In this document: positions 56,330 to 64,000 of the stretch, piece by piece
Position numbering within the stretch: position 1 is the stretch's first letter
Layout: the number at the start of each line of letters is the position of its first letter
Translations under genes and position numbers: made by a program
NCBI RefSeq assembly: GCF_014270035.1
Contig: NZ_JACNEP010000002.1
Span: 310,001-374,000 of the forward strand
Direction: 5' to 3'
Length of the DNA stretch: 64,000 nucleotides
DNA from: Neptunicella marina
GTDB lineage: Bacteria; Pseudomonadota; Gammaproteobacteria; Enterobacterales; Alteromonadaceae
The notes under the pieces: generated by a model
The model's input: the letters and a program-made list of their open reading frames with translations, nothing else
What the model was told of the DNA's origin: nothing
Databases searched by the model: none

Positions 56330-56632
56330 CTATTTGTAGCTTTTTATTGCTTTACGGCTATGCATTAACTTTGCCAACTGTTTTGATGTTTGCTCAAAAA
56401 GCGGCGCAACTTCGGTTTGAATGTAATGATGTCGATCTAATTCTGACTGACAAAATAATTGGAGAGACTGGCCAGAAAGCAGGCCCAGTTGTTGTTGGAT
56501 AAGCTGATCACGCTCTGTGACCAGCTTTAATAATGTTTCATGATCCAGTTCTTCCGCAGCAACTAAGGTTTGTATCTTCTCAAAGTTTTGCGCTAGTTCT
56601 GGATGTGTTTTTATTGAATCTGTATCGCTCAC
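56330..56632 (-). CDS. fliT: FliT-like flagellar export chaperone
   Basis: The 100-residue helical protein starts at GTG 56630-56632 and overlaps the fliS stop by 4 bp (GTGA). It has FliT-like size, charge and heptad spacing (LVTERDQLIQQQLGLL) and the standard place after fliS. FliT guards the cap protein FliD in relatives. Sequence alone is weak, so the call leans on position. Confidence 0.7.
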   Translation of the reverse strand: MSDTDSIKTHPELAQNFEKIQTLVAAEELDHETLLKLVTERDQLIQQQLGLLSGQSLQLFCQSELDRHHYIQTEVAPLFEQTSKQLAKLMHSRKAIKSYK

Positions 56633-57063
56633 ACTGCAGCTTGTTGCTGTTGTTGACGCTGAGCTGCATAAGCTTCCTGTTTTGCCTCTTCAGGAATTTG
56701 CGCCCACGCCGTCTTAATCGGTAACAACAGGTTAATCACTTCGTCCATGATGTTCAAACTATTCTGAACATTCGCATCGGTTACACGCTGCAGCATGTAG
56801 TCATACAATGCAAAAAGATTATCGGAAATCTCACCGCCGGCTTTCATATCCAGGCTGTCACGCAAACTGACTAAAATAGCGGTGACTCGTGACAAATTCT
56901 CGGATTTACCAGCGTAATCTTTACGCTCCATATTACCTTTAGCGTAAGCCAGCCTGTCCAGCGCCCCTTGCATCAACATCAGCGTAATCTTATGCGGATC
57001 GGCATTGGCAATTTCCTGACGAATATTGCCTTTTTTATATGCGTTAATCCCCTTTAGTGCCAT
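56629..57063 (-). CDS. fliS: FliS, flagellin export chaperone
   Basis: FliS binds the C-terminus of flagellin before export. The 144-residue protein starts near ALKGINAYKKGNIRQEIANA and contains PHKITLMLMQGALDRLAYAK and ALYDYMLQRVTDANVQ, both conserved in FliS. The Gln- and Ala-rich tail is extra. It lies 44 bp after fliD. Confidence 0.95.
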   Translation of the reverse strand: MALKGINAYKKGNIRQEIANADPHKITLMLMQGALDRLAYAKGNMERKDYAGKSENLSRVTAILVSLRDSLDMKAGGEISDNLFALYDYMLQRVTDANVQNSLNIMDEVINLLLPIKTAWAQIPEEAKQEAYAAQRQQQQQAAV

Positions 57064-57107
57064 GACAATGTTACCTCTTCACTTGCGTGATTTTATCGAT
57101 TTAATGT

Positions 57108-58583
57108 CTAACCGCCCAACGCCGCCATTAAAGCGGAACCGGTTTGATTCAATTGTGCGACGGTTTTATCCAGATTCTGATACTTGCTACGCAGTACCTG
57201 CTCATAATTGGACATTTGTAATTCCAAACGCTCACGTTGGTCAGAGATGGATTCTCTTTCATCTTTAAATGCTTGCTCGCGTGTTCTTAACAGGCCACCA
57301 AAGGTAGTATATTCATAAGTAAAGTCATACAACTTTGACGCGATACCATCATCCCCGGTAAACAGGTTGGATATTTCATCAAAATTATCTTCCAGCGCAG
57401 CCGTTAGACGCTTCTGACCACTATCAATACCAAATTCATCCGTTTCACTGATTTGCAATTTATTGTCATCATCAAAACTAACACCTAACTGGAATAAGGT
57501 GCCTAATGCAGAACCCGGTACCGACGAAGAAATAATGCCAGCAAGACTCGACTCAATATTTCGCGCCATAAAATCACCCGCTAAAGGCCCGTCATCTTCA
57601 AGATCAGACTGGCCATAGCGCGTAAGCTTGGTAATTTCTGACATCAGTGAATTGTAATTATCAACAAAATCACGGATTTTCTTTTCAACCCCTTCTGTAT
57701 CAAAACCAATTTCCAGTTTTGACGTCATGGGATCACCAAGTGCATCTAAAGAAGACAATTCACTCACTTCAAAAGACACATTCTCAATCACGTTTTTAAA
57801 TTCGTTGGTCGAACTTTCTGCCACAATACCATCAATGGTAACTTGAGCATTTTTGGCCGATTCTTTTGGCGCAAGGTAACTGGTTAAACCGTCTGAACTT
57901 TCAGTGGAAACACGGTTCAGTTCAGCAATATCATTATCATTGATAATACGCAGATCATTGCCTGCACCAGTAATGGTCGAACTAAACACTAAACGTGCAC
58001 CACCATCGGTGGTACCGGTATTAATAATGCTGGCATTTACACCAAAATTATCTTTGTTGCTGTTAACTTTGGCACGCAGTTGCTCAAGCGTCATGCCCTC
58101 GGTCACATTAACCGTAAATGAATCGGTGCCCACCTTAAAAGTCAGGGAACCATTATTTCCACTGCCGGTAGTTATGACTTCTGATTTGGAATTGGCAAAC
58201 CCAGCCAGACTGGGATCACTTGGATTAACCGCATTATTGGTTTCAATACGACTACCACTGGCTAGTTGCGTCACCGCAATTTTGTAGTTACCTGCTGTGG
58301 CAGAATTAGATGCATCAGCTGTGAATGGTTCAAGTGTCTCACTTGGATGAGAGGTTAACGCTTTACGCCCGCGAAGTTCATAATCAAAACGCAAATCATC
58401 AACGGACTTTTTGAAATCGTCCATTTTAGATTTTAGCTGGCCGATCCCAGACAGTTGCGCTTCAACTTTTTCTTCACGCTTGTCGAGTCGATCGGTTTTA
58501 GGTTTACGCTCAGCTTCCAGTAACTGAGTTACCAGATCATCCAGTGCTAAGCCGGAACCTACACCCAATGATTGAATTGCCAT
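57108..58583 (-). CDS. fliD: FliD, filament cap protein (HAP2)
   Basis: FliD caps the growing filament and folds incoming flagellin. The 491 residues start AIQSLGVGSGLALDDLVTQL with the N-terminal coiled coil (AERKPKTDRLDKREEKVEAQ). The C-terminus has a matching coiled coil (SISDQRERLELQMSNYEQVL) and ends GSALMAALGG. The middle D2/D3 region is variable. It lies 65 bp after flaG. Confidence 0.95.
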   Translation of the reverse strand: MAIQSLGVGSGLALDDLVTQLLEAERKPKTDRLDKREEKVEAQLSGIGQLKSKMDDFKKSVDDLRFDYELRGRKALTSHPSETLEPFTADASNSATAGNYKIAVTQLASGSRIETNNAVNPSDPSLAGFANSKSEVITTGSGNNGSLTFKVGTDSFTVNVTEGMTLEQLRAKVNSNKDNFGVNASIINTGTTDGGARLVFSSTITGAGNDLRIINDNDIAELNRVSTESSDGLTSYLAPKESAKNAQVTIDGIVAESSTNEFKNVIENVSFEVSELSSLDALGDPMTSKLEIGFDTEGVEKKIRDFVDNYNSLMSEITKLTRYGQSDLEDDGPLAGDFMARNIESSLAGIISSSVPGSALGTLFQLGVSFDDDNKLQISETDEFGIDSGQKRLTAALEDNFDEISNLFTGDDGIASKLYDFTYEYTTFGGLLRTREQAFKDERESISDQRERLELQMSNYEQVLRSKYQNLDKTVAQLNQTGSALMAALGG

Positions 58584-58648
58584 GAAAACCTCGTAATGCT
58601 AACCGCAACCAAGCGGTATAGATAAATAATAAAGCGCAATCTAACAGA

Positions 58649-59071
58649 TTACGCTTTATTGCTAAACAACACTCCGACCGCTGCACCGATGTCAGATTGT
58701 AAATCTTTAATCCTGGCAGCTAACTTCAATACTTCATCAGAAGGAAGCTGACGGATAACATCGCCGGTATCGGAATCAGTCACTTTAACCACAGAGCGCT
58801 GACTTTTTTCATCAATTGAGAAATTAAGCTGACGGGTTTGTGATTGCAAAAAGCTATTTACATCACTAACCGCCGTTTCAATTTCATCACCTGCTGAAAT
58901 TTTATCGGCTGAAGTTGAATTAACTTTACTGATTTCCTGTTCTGAAGATTTCACTTTTTCAGAATCAGAATCCTGTGTTTGCGATTCAACTTTTTGCTGT
59001 GGTTGCCTGAGTTGTTGAGCCAACGGATTGTTTGCCAAAGAAGGCGCAACTTGTGAAAAATCGATATCCAT
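58649..59071 (-). CDS. flaG: FlaG family protein
   Basis: FlaG proteins are small and affect filament length. The 140 residues have a Ser/Gln/Glu-rich first half and the conserved C-terminal FlaG motif LNFSIDEKSQRSVVKVTDSD with TGDVIRQLPSDEVLKLA. It is first in flaG-fliD-fliS-fliT, downstream of flagellin 2 and its terminator-like hairpins. No separate promoter is obvious. Confidence 0.92.
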   Translation of the reverse strand: MDIDFSQVAPSLANNPLAQQLRQPQQKVESQTQDSDSEKVKSSEQEISKVNSTSADKISAGDEIETAVSDVNSFLQSQTRQLNFSIDEKSQRSVVKVTDSDTGDVIRQLPSDEVLKLAARIKDLQSDIGAAVGVLFSNKA

Positions 59072-59084
59072 CTTCCACCTCGTT

Positions 59085-59109
59085 TAAAAAATAAAGCTTG
59101 GCTACCAAG
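59085..59109 (-). terminator. Candidate terminator after flagellin 2
   Basis: On the minus strand CTTGG-TAG-CCAAG is followed by an interrupted run of T residues. A second inverted repeat (ATCAGTTA with TAACTGAT) lies at 59117-59136, nearer the flagellin stop. The 5-bp stem is short, so it may only attenuate transcription into flaG. Confidence 0.5.
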
Positions 59110-59164
59110 TTTTAATATCAGTTAAATGTAACTGATACATTCTAACTATAGTAGCCCCCTTTAT

Positions 59165-59989
59165 TTAGCTCAAAAGGGTTAACGCAGCTTGTGGACGCTG
59201 GTTAGCCTGACTCAACACCGAAATACTCGCTTGCTGCACGATTTGGTTACGTGTCAGTTCCGCGGTTTCAGTGGCAAAATCGGTATCACGGATCCGTGAA
59301 CGAGCACCTGAAATATTTTCAGATATATTGCTCAGGTTACGGATGGTGGATGAGAACCGGTTTTGCAATGCACCTAAATCAGCACGAGCACCACCAATGG
59401 TTGATAAGGCATTATCAATATTGGTTAACGCTGCAGACGCATTATCAGAAGTAGCAACAGATACATCACCAATGCTAAGACCTGACGTGCCATAACCACC
59501 ACTACGTGATAAGTTTACGGAAATGGTTTGTCCCGGATTAGCACCAACTAAGAAAGCGGCGGAGAAAGTCCCCTTCAACAGATCAACACCACCGAATTGA
59601 GTATTCTGCCCAATACGGCTGATTTCCTGTTTAAGTGCAGATACTTCTTTTTGCAGTGCAGTACGGTCAGACGATGTATTAATACCATTTTGCGCTTGTA
59701 CCGCCAGTTGGCGAATACGTTGCAACGAAGTGGTGATTTCCCCTAACGCGCCTTCGGCAGTTTGTACCACAGAAATACCATCGTTGGCATTTCGTGCAGC
59801 CTGGTCCAAACCGATTATTTGCGCCGTCATACGATCAGAAATCTGTAAGCCCGCAGCATCATCGGCAGCACGGTTAATTCGAAAACCAGACGACAATCGT
59901 TCAAACGAAGTCGATAACGCCTGTCCTGAATTAAACAGCTGACGCTGTGCGTTGAGCGAAGATATATTGGTGTTTACATATAAACCCAT
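59165..59989 (-). CDS. fliC: Flagellin (flagellin 2, canonical N-terminus)
   Basis: This 274-residue filament subunit has the standard start GLYVNTNISSLNAQRQLFNS and the D1 signatures RLSSGFRINRAADDAAGLQI, SLQRIRQLAVQAQNG and ARSRIRDTDFATETAELTRN. It ends SVLSQANQRPQAALTLLS. A very strong ribosome-binding site (AGGAGG) precedes ATG 59987-59989. Transcription is probably from a sigma-28 promoter about 150 bp upstream. It differs clearly from flagellin 1 in N-terminus and promoter class. Confidence 0.96.
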   Translation of the reverse strand: MGLYVNTNISSLNAQRQLFNSGQALSTSFERLSSGFRINRAADDAAGLQISDRMTAQIIGLDQAARNANDGISVVQTAEGALGEITTSLQRIRQLAVQAQNGINTSSDRTALQKEVSALKQEISRIGQNTQFGGVDLLKGTFSAAFLVGANPGQTISVNLSRSGGYGTSGLSIGDVSVATSDNASAALTNIDNALSTIGGARADLGALQNRFSSTIRNLSNISENISGARSRIRDTDFATETAELTRNQIVQQASISVLSQANQRPQAALTLLS

Positions 59990-60140
59990 AATAATAACCT
60001 CCTGAAAACCAGCGTGGATACCCTCATATCCAAACTGGTTCGCCTCAATTTCAACTCTTGCGAGTTGCCTCTTAAATGGGAGATTGGCACCTCTACCAAA
60101 ACCCCAAAAACTCTACGAATAGAATTCCCCTCAACTAAGG

Positions 60141-60167
60141 TTATCGACCAGGCCATTAGGATCTTTA
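60141..60167 (-). promoter_or_regulatory. Sigma-28 (FliA) promoter for flagellin 2
   Basis: The minus strand reads TAAA, exactly 15 bp, then GTCGATAA, one mismatch from the GCCGATAA consensus. The predicted leader is long, about 145 bases. It lies in the 393-bp gap between flagellin 2 and ettA, which otherwise contains only AT-rich sequence and the ettA promoter candidate. Confidence 0.75.
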
Positions 60168-60279
60168 GCTTTTTTTACGATTTTTTAATTGCTTTAAAAA
60201 CAACCACTTAACAAGTTTATGAAAAATAAATTAAAAATATTTTTTTGACTGAACATAAAAATAGACAGGTAACAGAACT

Positions 60280-60307
60280 TTGTGTAAGCACCAGCTAATG
60301 ATAAAAT
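60280..60307 (+). promoter_or_regulatory. Candidate sigma-70 promoter for ettA
   Basis: TTGTGT, 16 bp, TAAAAT lies about 75 bp before the ettA ATG. The upstream stretch is AT-rich. It is a reasonable but unproven match. Confidence 0.35.
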
Positions 60308-60382
60308 TGCAGCTATAAAACAAACTTAGGTAGGTTCCAAACGAGACCTACCCAATCCATTGACTACAGGAATGCAAAGCGC

Positions 60383-62050
60383 ATGTCTCAATACGTTTAT
60401 ACCATGTCTCGTGTCGGTAAAATTGTGCCGCCAAAAAATCAAATTCTTAAGGATATTTCCCTGTGTTTTTTCCCCGGAGCCAAAATTGGTGTCTTAGGTT
60501 TAAACGGAGCAGGTAAATCAACCTTACTGCGTATCATGGCTGGCATAGATACGGATATAGAAGGTGAAGCACGTGCACAACCCGGTATTAAAATTGGTTA
60601 CCTGCCTCAGGAACCACAATTAGATGGTGATAAGGACGTACGCGGTAACATTGAAATGGCAGTAGCAGATGTTACTCATGCTTTAAAACGCCTTGATGAA
60701 ATCTATGCTGCTTATGCTGAACCAGAGGCCGACTTTGATGCTCTGGCAAAAGAACAGGGTGAAATGGAAGCCATCATTCAGGCCAAAGACGGTCATAACC
60801 TGGAAAACGCGTTAGAGCGTGCCGCAGATGCACTACGTTTGCCGCCTTGGGATGCAGACGTAAATAAACTGTCAGGTGGTGAACGCCGCCGCGTGGCATT
60901 GTGCCGCTTATTGCTTGAAAAACCTGACATGTTATTGCTCGACGAACCAACTAACCACCTTGATGCAGAATCTGTTGCCTGGTTAGAACGCTTCCTACAC
61001 GACTATGAAGGCACAGTCGTTGCCATTACCCACGACCGTTATTTCTTAGATAACGTTGCAGGCTGGATCCTGGAACTTGACCGTGGTCATGGGATCCCAT
61101 GGGAAGGTAACTATTCGTCCTGGTTAGAACAAAAAGATGAACGTTTAAAACAGGAAGAACGCACTGAAAGCGCGCGTCAGAAATCAATTCAACAGGAATT
61201 GGAATGGGTGCGCAGTAATCCCAAAGGTCGTCAGGCCAAAAGTAAAGCGCGTATGTCACGCTTTGAAGAACTGAACAGTTCCGATTTTCAACGTCGTAAC
61301 GAAACCAACGAACTTTATATTCCAACTGGTGAGCGGTTAGGTGATCAGGTTATTGAAGTTAAAAACCTGCATAAAGCCTATGGCGAGCGAGTCTTGATTG
61401 ACGACTTATCATTTACCATGCCTAAAGGCGCGATAGTCGGTATTATCGGTCCGAACGGTGCCGGCAAATCCACCTTGTTCCGTATTTTATCCGGCAAAGA
61501 ACAAGCCGACAGCGGTGAGATTATTGTTGGTGATACCGTGCAACTGGCCAGTGTTGATCAGTTCCGCGATGATATGGACGACAAAAAAACCGTGTGGCAG
61601 GAAGTTTCAGAAGGTCAGGACTTAATTCGCATCGGCAACACTGAGTTAAACAGCCGCGCTTATTTAAGCCGCTTTAACTTTAAAGGTAATGATCAGCAAA
61701 AGTTTGTCAAAGACCTGTCAGGTGGTGAACGTAACCGTGTGCATTTAGCCAAGCTACTAAAAGCTGGCGGCAACGTGCTGTTACTCGATGAACCAACCAA
61801 CGACCTGGACGTAGAAACCTTGCGCGCACTGGAAAATGCCCTGCTGGCCTTCCCGGGTTGTGCCATGGTGATATCGCACGACCGCTGGTTCCTCGACCGT
61901 GTGGCCACTCATATTCTCGATTACCGCGATGAAGGCAAAATTAATTTCTACGAAGGTAACTACAACGAGTACGAAGCCTGGCTCAAAGCCAACTTTGGTC
62001 AGGACGTGGTCGAGCCACACAGACTTAAATACAAAAAAATCAGCAAATAA
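60383..62050 (+). CDS. ettA: EttA, energy-dependent translational throttle ABC-F protein
   Basis: EttA is a cytoplasmic ABC-F ATPase that gates ribosome entry into elongation according to energy state. At 555 residues it equals the E. coli length. Two ABC domains show Walker A GLNGAGKSTLLR and GPNGAGKSTLFR. The signatures are LSGGERRRVALCRLLLEKPD and DLSGGERNRVHLAKLL, each followed by LLLDEPTN. The N-terminus YVYTMSRVGKIVPPKNQILK is characteristic. Its last 39 bases, including the stop codon, are the first part of a 135-bp unit repeated downstream. Confidence 0.96.
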   Translation: MSQYVYTMSRVGKIVPPKNQILKDISLCFFPGAKIGVLGLNGAGKSTLLRIMAGIDTDIEGEARAQPGIKIGYLPQEPQLDGDKDVRGNIEMAVADVTHALKRLDEIYAAYAEPEADFDALAKEQGEMEAIIQAKDGHNLENALERAADALRLPPWDADVNKLSGGERRRVALCRLLLEKPDMLLLDEPTNHLDAESVAWLERFLHDYEGTVVAITHDRYFLDNVAGWILELDRGHGIPWEGNYSSWLEQKDERLKQEERTESARQKSIQQELEWVRSNPKGRQAKSKARMSRFEELNSSDFQRRNETNELYIPTGERLGDQVIEVKNLHKAYGERVLIDDLSFTMPKGAIVGIIGPNGAGKSTLFRILSGKEQADSGEIIVGDTVQLASVDQFRDDMDDKKTVWQEVSEGQDLIRIGNTELNSRAYLSRFNFKGNDQQKFVKDLSGGERNRVHLAKLLKAGGNVLLLDEPTNDLDVETLRALENALLAFPGCAMVISHDRWFLDRVATHILDYRDEGKINFYEGNYNEYEAWLKANFGQDVVEPHRLKYKKISK

Positions 62051-62482
62051 GCTCGACCACAGCAGGGCGCCGGCCCTGCCTTTTCGGCACGAAAAGCGAA
62101 CCCGGACAAAATCACATTTTGTTCGGGTGACCCATCAAAAAAGTCCGAGCCGCACAGACTTAAATACAAAAAAATCAGCAAATAAGCTCGACCACAGCAG
62201 GGCGCCGGCCCTGCCTTTTCGGCACGAAAAGCGAACCCGGACAAAATCACATTTTGTTCGGGTGACCCATCAAAAAAGTCCGAGCCACACAGACTTAAAT
62301 ACAAAAAAATCAGCAAATAGCTCGACCACAGCAGGGCGCCGGCCCTGCCTTTTCGGCACGAAAAGCGAACCCGGACAAAATCACATTTTGTTCGGGTGAC
62401 CCATCAAAAAAGTCCGAGCCACACAGGCTTAAATACAAAAAAATCAGCAAATAAGCGCAACAACGCAGGGCGCCTGCCCTGC
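62012..62482 (+). repeat. 135-bp tandem array derived from the ettA 3' end and terminator (3.5 copies)
   Basis: Units start at 62012, 62147, 62282 and 62416, spaced 135, 135 and 134 bp. Each begins with the last 12 ettA codons and the stop. Three hairpins then follow. In unit 1 these are 62062-62079 (terminator stem GCAGGGC), 62080-62096 (CTTTTCG with CGAAAAG) and 62101-62127 (12-bp stem). Copies are nearly identical: unit 2 has one substitution in its first bases and unit 3 lacks one A in the stop region. Unit 4 stops after the terminator hairpin with several changes. From 62483 to 62600 nothing clear is seen. Confidence 0.93.
62062..62084 (+). terminator. Terminator of ettA (first copy)
   Basis: A 7-bp GC-rich stem (GCAGGGC with GCCCTGC, loop GCCG) followed by CTTTT, 12 bp after the ettA stop. 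The same hairpin recurs near 62197, 62331 and 62465, so ettA is followed by four potential terminators in series. Confidence 0.75.
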
Positions 62483-62600
62483 TCCCTCACCTTTTTTCTT
62501 TAAAAACGAAAACTTAATCCAAGTAATTTAAAGTGTTCGGTTAAGCGCTTTTTTATGCCAAAATAATTGCTAACTAGCTGGAATAAAAGGCTTTTAGGGA

Positions 62601-64000
62601 TTGGCTACTAACAAAGTCCAAATTAAAAATATCGTCGTTGATTTCGACCGTGCGGAAATAAATAAAGACGGAAGTATAGAGACATTAGAGCCAAAGCTTG
62701 CCGCGGTATTACACATATTGTGTAAAGCTAACGGCGCTATTGTCAGCCAACAAACCTTAATGGACAAGGTTTGGGGCGACGTTGTTGTGACACCCAATAC
62801 CTTACAGCGCTGCATTACGCAGTTGCGTAAACTGTTAGGTGATGATGCTAAACAGCAGCACATGATCAAAACCCACCCTAAATTGGGTTACAGCATGGCT
62901 GCACCGCTACTTCCATACAACGAGCTAAAGCCTGCCGTCACTCCAAGCCATAATAAATGGATAGTGTTAATTACCGCCTTGTTATTTAGTGCGTTAATTA
63001 TGTTTTGGCCAGCATCACCGACTTACCCAAACCTGACAAAAAGTGCGCCGGTCACATTAGATGGCAGAAACATAATGGCTATCACCTTATCCCATCAAGG
63101 TGATTTTATGGTTTTTAGCCGAGAAAATAACAAGCAGCATCAATTGGTGATTCAAAACACCAAAACTGCACAACAAACCATATTGGCAGATAACCTGTGG
63201 ATCCAAGGTCAGCTTGCCGTCTCACCTGATGACAAAATCATTAGCTTTGGTTTACTAACACGCTTTGAAAAGCATAAATGTGTGCAGCTGGTTAATTTAG
63301 AAATAGTAAGCAGAAAAATAACGCCATTGACCGGATGCAGTGAGGGCTTTGCTCACTCGCCTGTTTGGCTCAGCAACAATAGCCTGGCATATATAAATAC
63401 GGGTACCGATCATCTCAGTCAGATAAATGTGTTTAATGAAAAACTGCAACAGCCCCAGTTATTAAGCGAACGATATTTCGCTACATCACAACTGTTTTAT
63501 TCTGAAACTAACCACACCTTAGGCTGGTTGAGTGACGGTAAAATCTGGTACACAAAGTGGCAAAACCAACAACAAAAATGGACGCAATCAGACAGTAAAG
63601 AGCTGCCCAAAGCATTAAAGCAGGCAAGCCATGCAAGCTGGTTTAATCAAGACACGTTATTAATTACAGACAACAACACCTTATTCTGGTTACACAACTT
63701 TCAACTGGTTAAACAACAGTCACTGCCTTTGAGCAGCCAAATTCTCACTATCGAGTCTGATGCAATGCAACATCGTTTTTTATTACTGCAATCAAGATTG
63801 GATAGCAGTGTGAATAAGCGCCAATTTAATCAGGATATGAGCTTCACGGATTCGATGGTGTCGCCAAGTATTTATAAGGAATGGAAAGGTAAATTTCAGC
63901 CTGATGGTGACAACATTGCTTTTCTGTCTGACCGTACAGGCACGTCACAAATCTGGTTGTCGGGCAATCCGGAACAACAATTAAGTCATCAGTTGGAAGA
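62601..64000 (+). CDS. CadC-like transmembrane transcriptional regulator (cut by window edge)
   Basis: The visible 466 residues start at TTG 62601, the first possible start after an in-frame TAG at 62595. An OmpR/PhoB-type winged helix follows (IVVDFDRAEINKDG, then GAIVSQQTLMDKVWGDVVVT and LQRCITQLRKLLGDD). One transmembrane helix covers about residues 119-136 (WIVLITALLFSALIMFW). The rest is periplasmic and beta-rich with TolB/WD40-like turns (SPDDKIISFG, FQPDGDNIAFLSDRTGTSQI). This is the ToxR/CadC layout. The signal and targets are unknown, and the C-terminus lies beyond the window. Confidence 0.85.
   Translation, partial: MATNKVQIKNIVVDFDRAEINKDGSIETLEPKLAAVLHILCKANGAIVSQQTLMDKVWGDVVVTPNTLQRCITQLRKLLGDDAKQQHMIKTHPKLGYSMAAPLLPYNELKPAVTPSHNKWIVLITALLFSALIMFWPASPTYPNLTKSAPVTLDGRNIMAITLSHQGDFMVFSRENNKQHQLVIQNTKTAQQTILADNLWIQGQLAVSPDDKIISFGLLTRFEKHKCVQLVNLEIVSRKITPLTGCSEGFAHSPVWLSNNSLAYINTGTDHLSQINVFNEKLQQPQLLSERYFATSQLFYSETNHTLGWLSDGKIWYTKWQNQQQKWTQSDSKELPKALKQASHASWFNQDTLLITDNNTLFWLHNFQLVKQQSLPLSSQILTIESDAMQHRFLLLQSRLDSSVNKRQFNQDMSFTDSMVSPSIYKEWKGKFQPDGDNIAFLSDRTGTSQIWLSGNPEQQLSHQLE

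Noticed and set aside
58584-58648. Sigma-54-like pattern before fliD
   Set aside because: The GG-to-GC spacing is one base short (9 instead of 10), which normally abolishes such promoters. Read-through from flaG is more likely.
61899-62399. Open frame of 166 residues with 45-residue peptide repeats after ettA, and a 105-residue frame on the other strand (61999-62316)
   Set aside because: Both arise because the 135-bp unit is a multiple of three. They lie in another frame of ettA and the terminator array and have no ribosome-binding site.
62012-62482. CRISPR-like array
   Set aside because: The units are 135 bp, contiguous and include coding sequence; there are no unique spacers and no cas genes.

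Overview
The window reads as chromosome of a marine, polarly flagellated gammaproteobacterium, most likely Alteromonadales (Alteromonas/Paraglaciecola/Catenovulum-like). The grounds are the FlrABC (FleQSR-type) flagellar hierarchy, the Vibrio/Shewanella-like flagellar gene order, moderate GC and an EttA of the usual length. The genus is inference. No tRNA, rRNA, insertion sequence, prophage or CRISPR was seen.

Positions 1-20 kb hold the flagellar core, almost all on the minus strand. Read in transcription order it runs flrA; flrB-flrC; fliE-F-G-H-I-J; fliK-L-M-N-O-P-Q-R-flhB; flhA (cut by the window edge). One unrelated plus-strand gene (DUF2059 secreted protein) sits between fliJ and fliK. 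Good sigma-54 (-24/-12) promoters, all with the same 16-bp layout, precede flrB, fliE, fliK, flhA and the first flagellin. This is the expected FlrA/FlrC cascade.

Positions 20-27 kb hold an arabinose-5-phosphate isomerase-like gene and a sigma-54 flagellin. Divergent from that flagellin is a plus-strand sugar operon, preceded by a sigma-28-like promoter. It has wbpB-D-E-I (the UDP-ManNAc3NAcA pathway without its first dehydrogenase, WbpA), a methyltransferase and a GNAT acetyltransferase.

Positions 27-56 kb hold one long minus-strand run of glycan genes, starting from a candidate promoter before pseB. In transcription order: pseB, pseC, pseF, a GT9-like transferase, pseI, pseG, pseH (the complete CMP-pseudaminic acid pathway). 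Next come an acyl-carrier protein, an AMP-ligase, LuxE-like and LuxC-like enzymes, and a giant Maf (flagellin nonulosonate transferase). The rest are a Rossmann-LicD fusion, a Stealth phosphotransferase, GT4, two deacetylase-like proteins, a sulfotransferase, a ParB-like/methyltransferase fusion, a membrane protein, a Rossmann protein, GT2, an AsnB amidotransferase, an unknown protein and a DegT-like enzyme. I read it as a flagellin glycosylation island that also encodes extensive decoration of the glycan (acyl, phosphodiester, sulfo, amide and methyl groups).

Positions 56-60 kb return to the flagellum: flaG-fliD-fliS-fliT and a second flagellin with a near-consensus sigma-28 promoter. Positions 60-64 kb hold ettA, whose 3' end and terminator are repeated in a 135-bp tandem array, and a CadC-like transmembrane regulator cut by the window edge.

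The most unusual parts are the ACP/AMP-ligase/LuxE/LuxC cassette between pseH and Maf, the tandem array built from the ettA tail, and the split promoter logic (sigma-54 versus sigma-28) of the flagellins and sugar operons.
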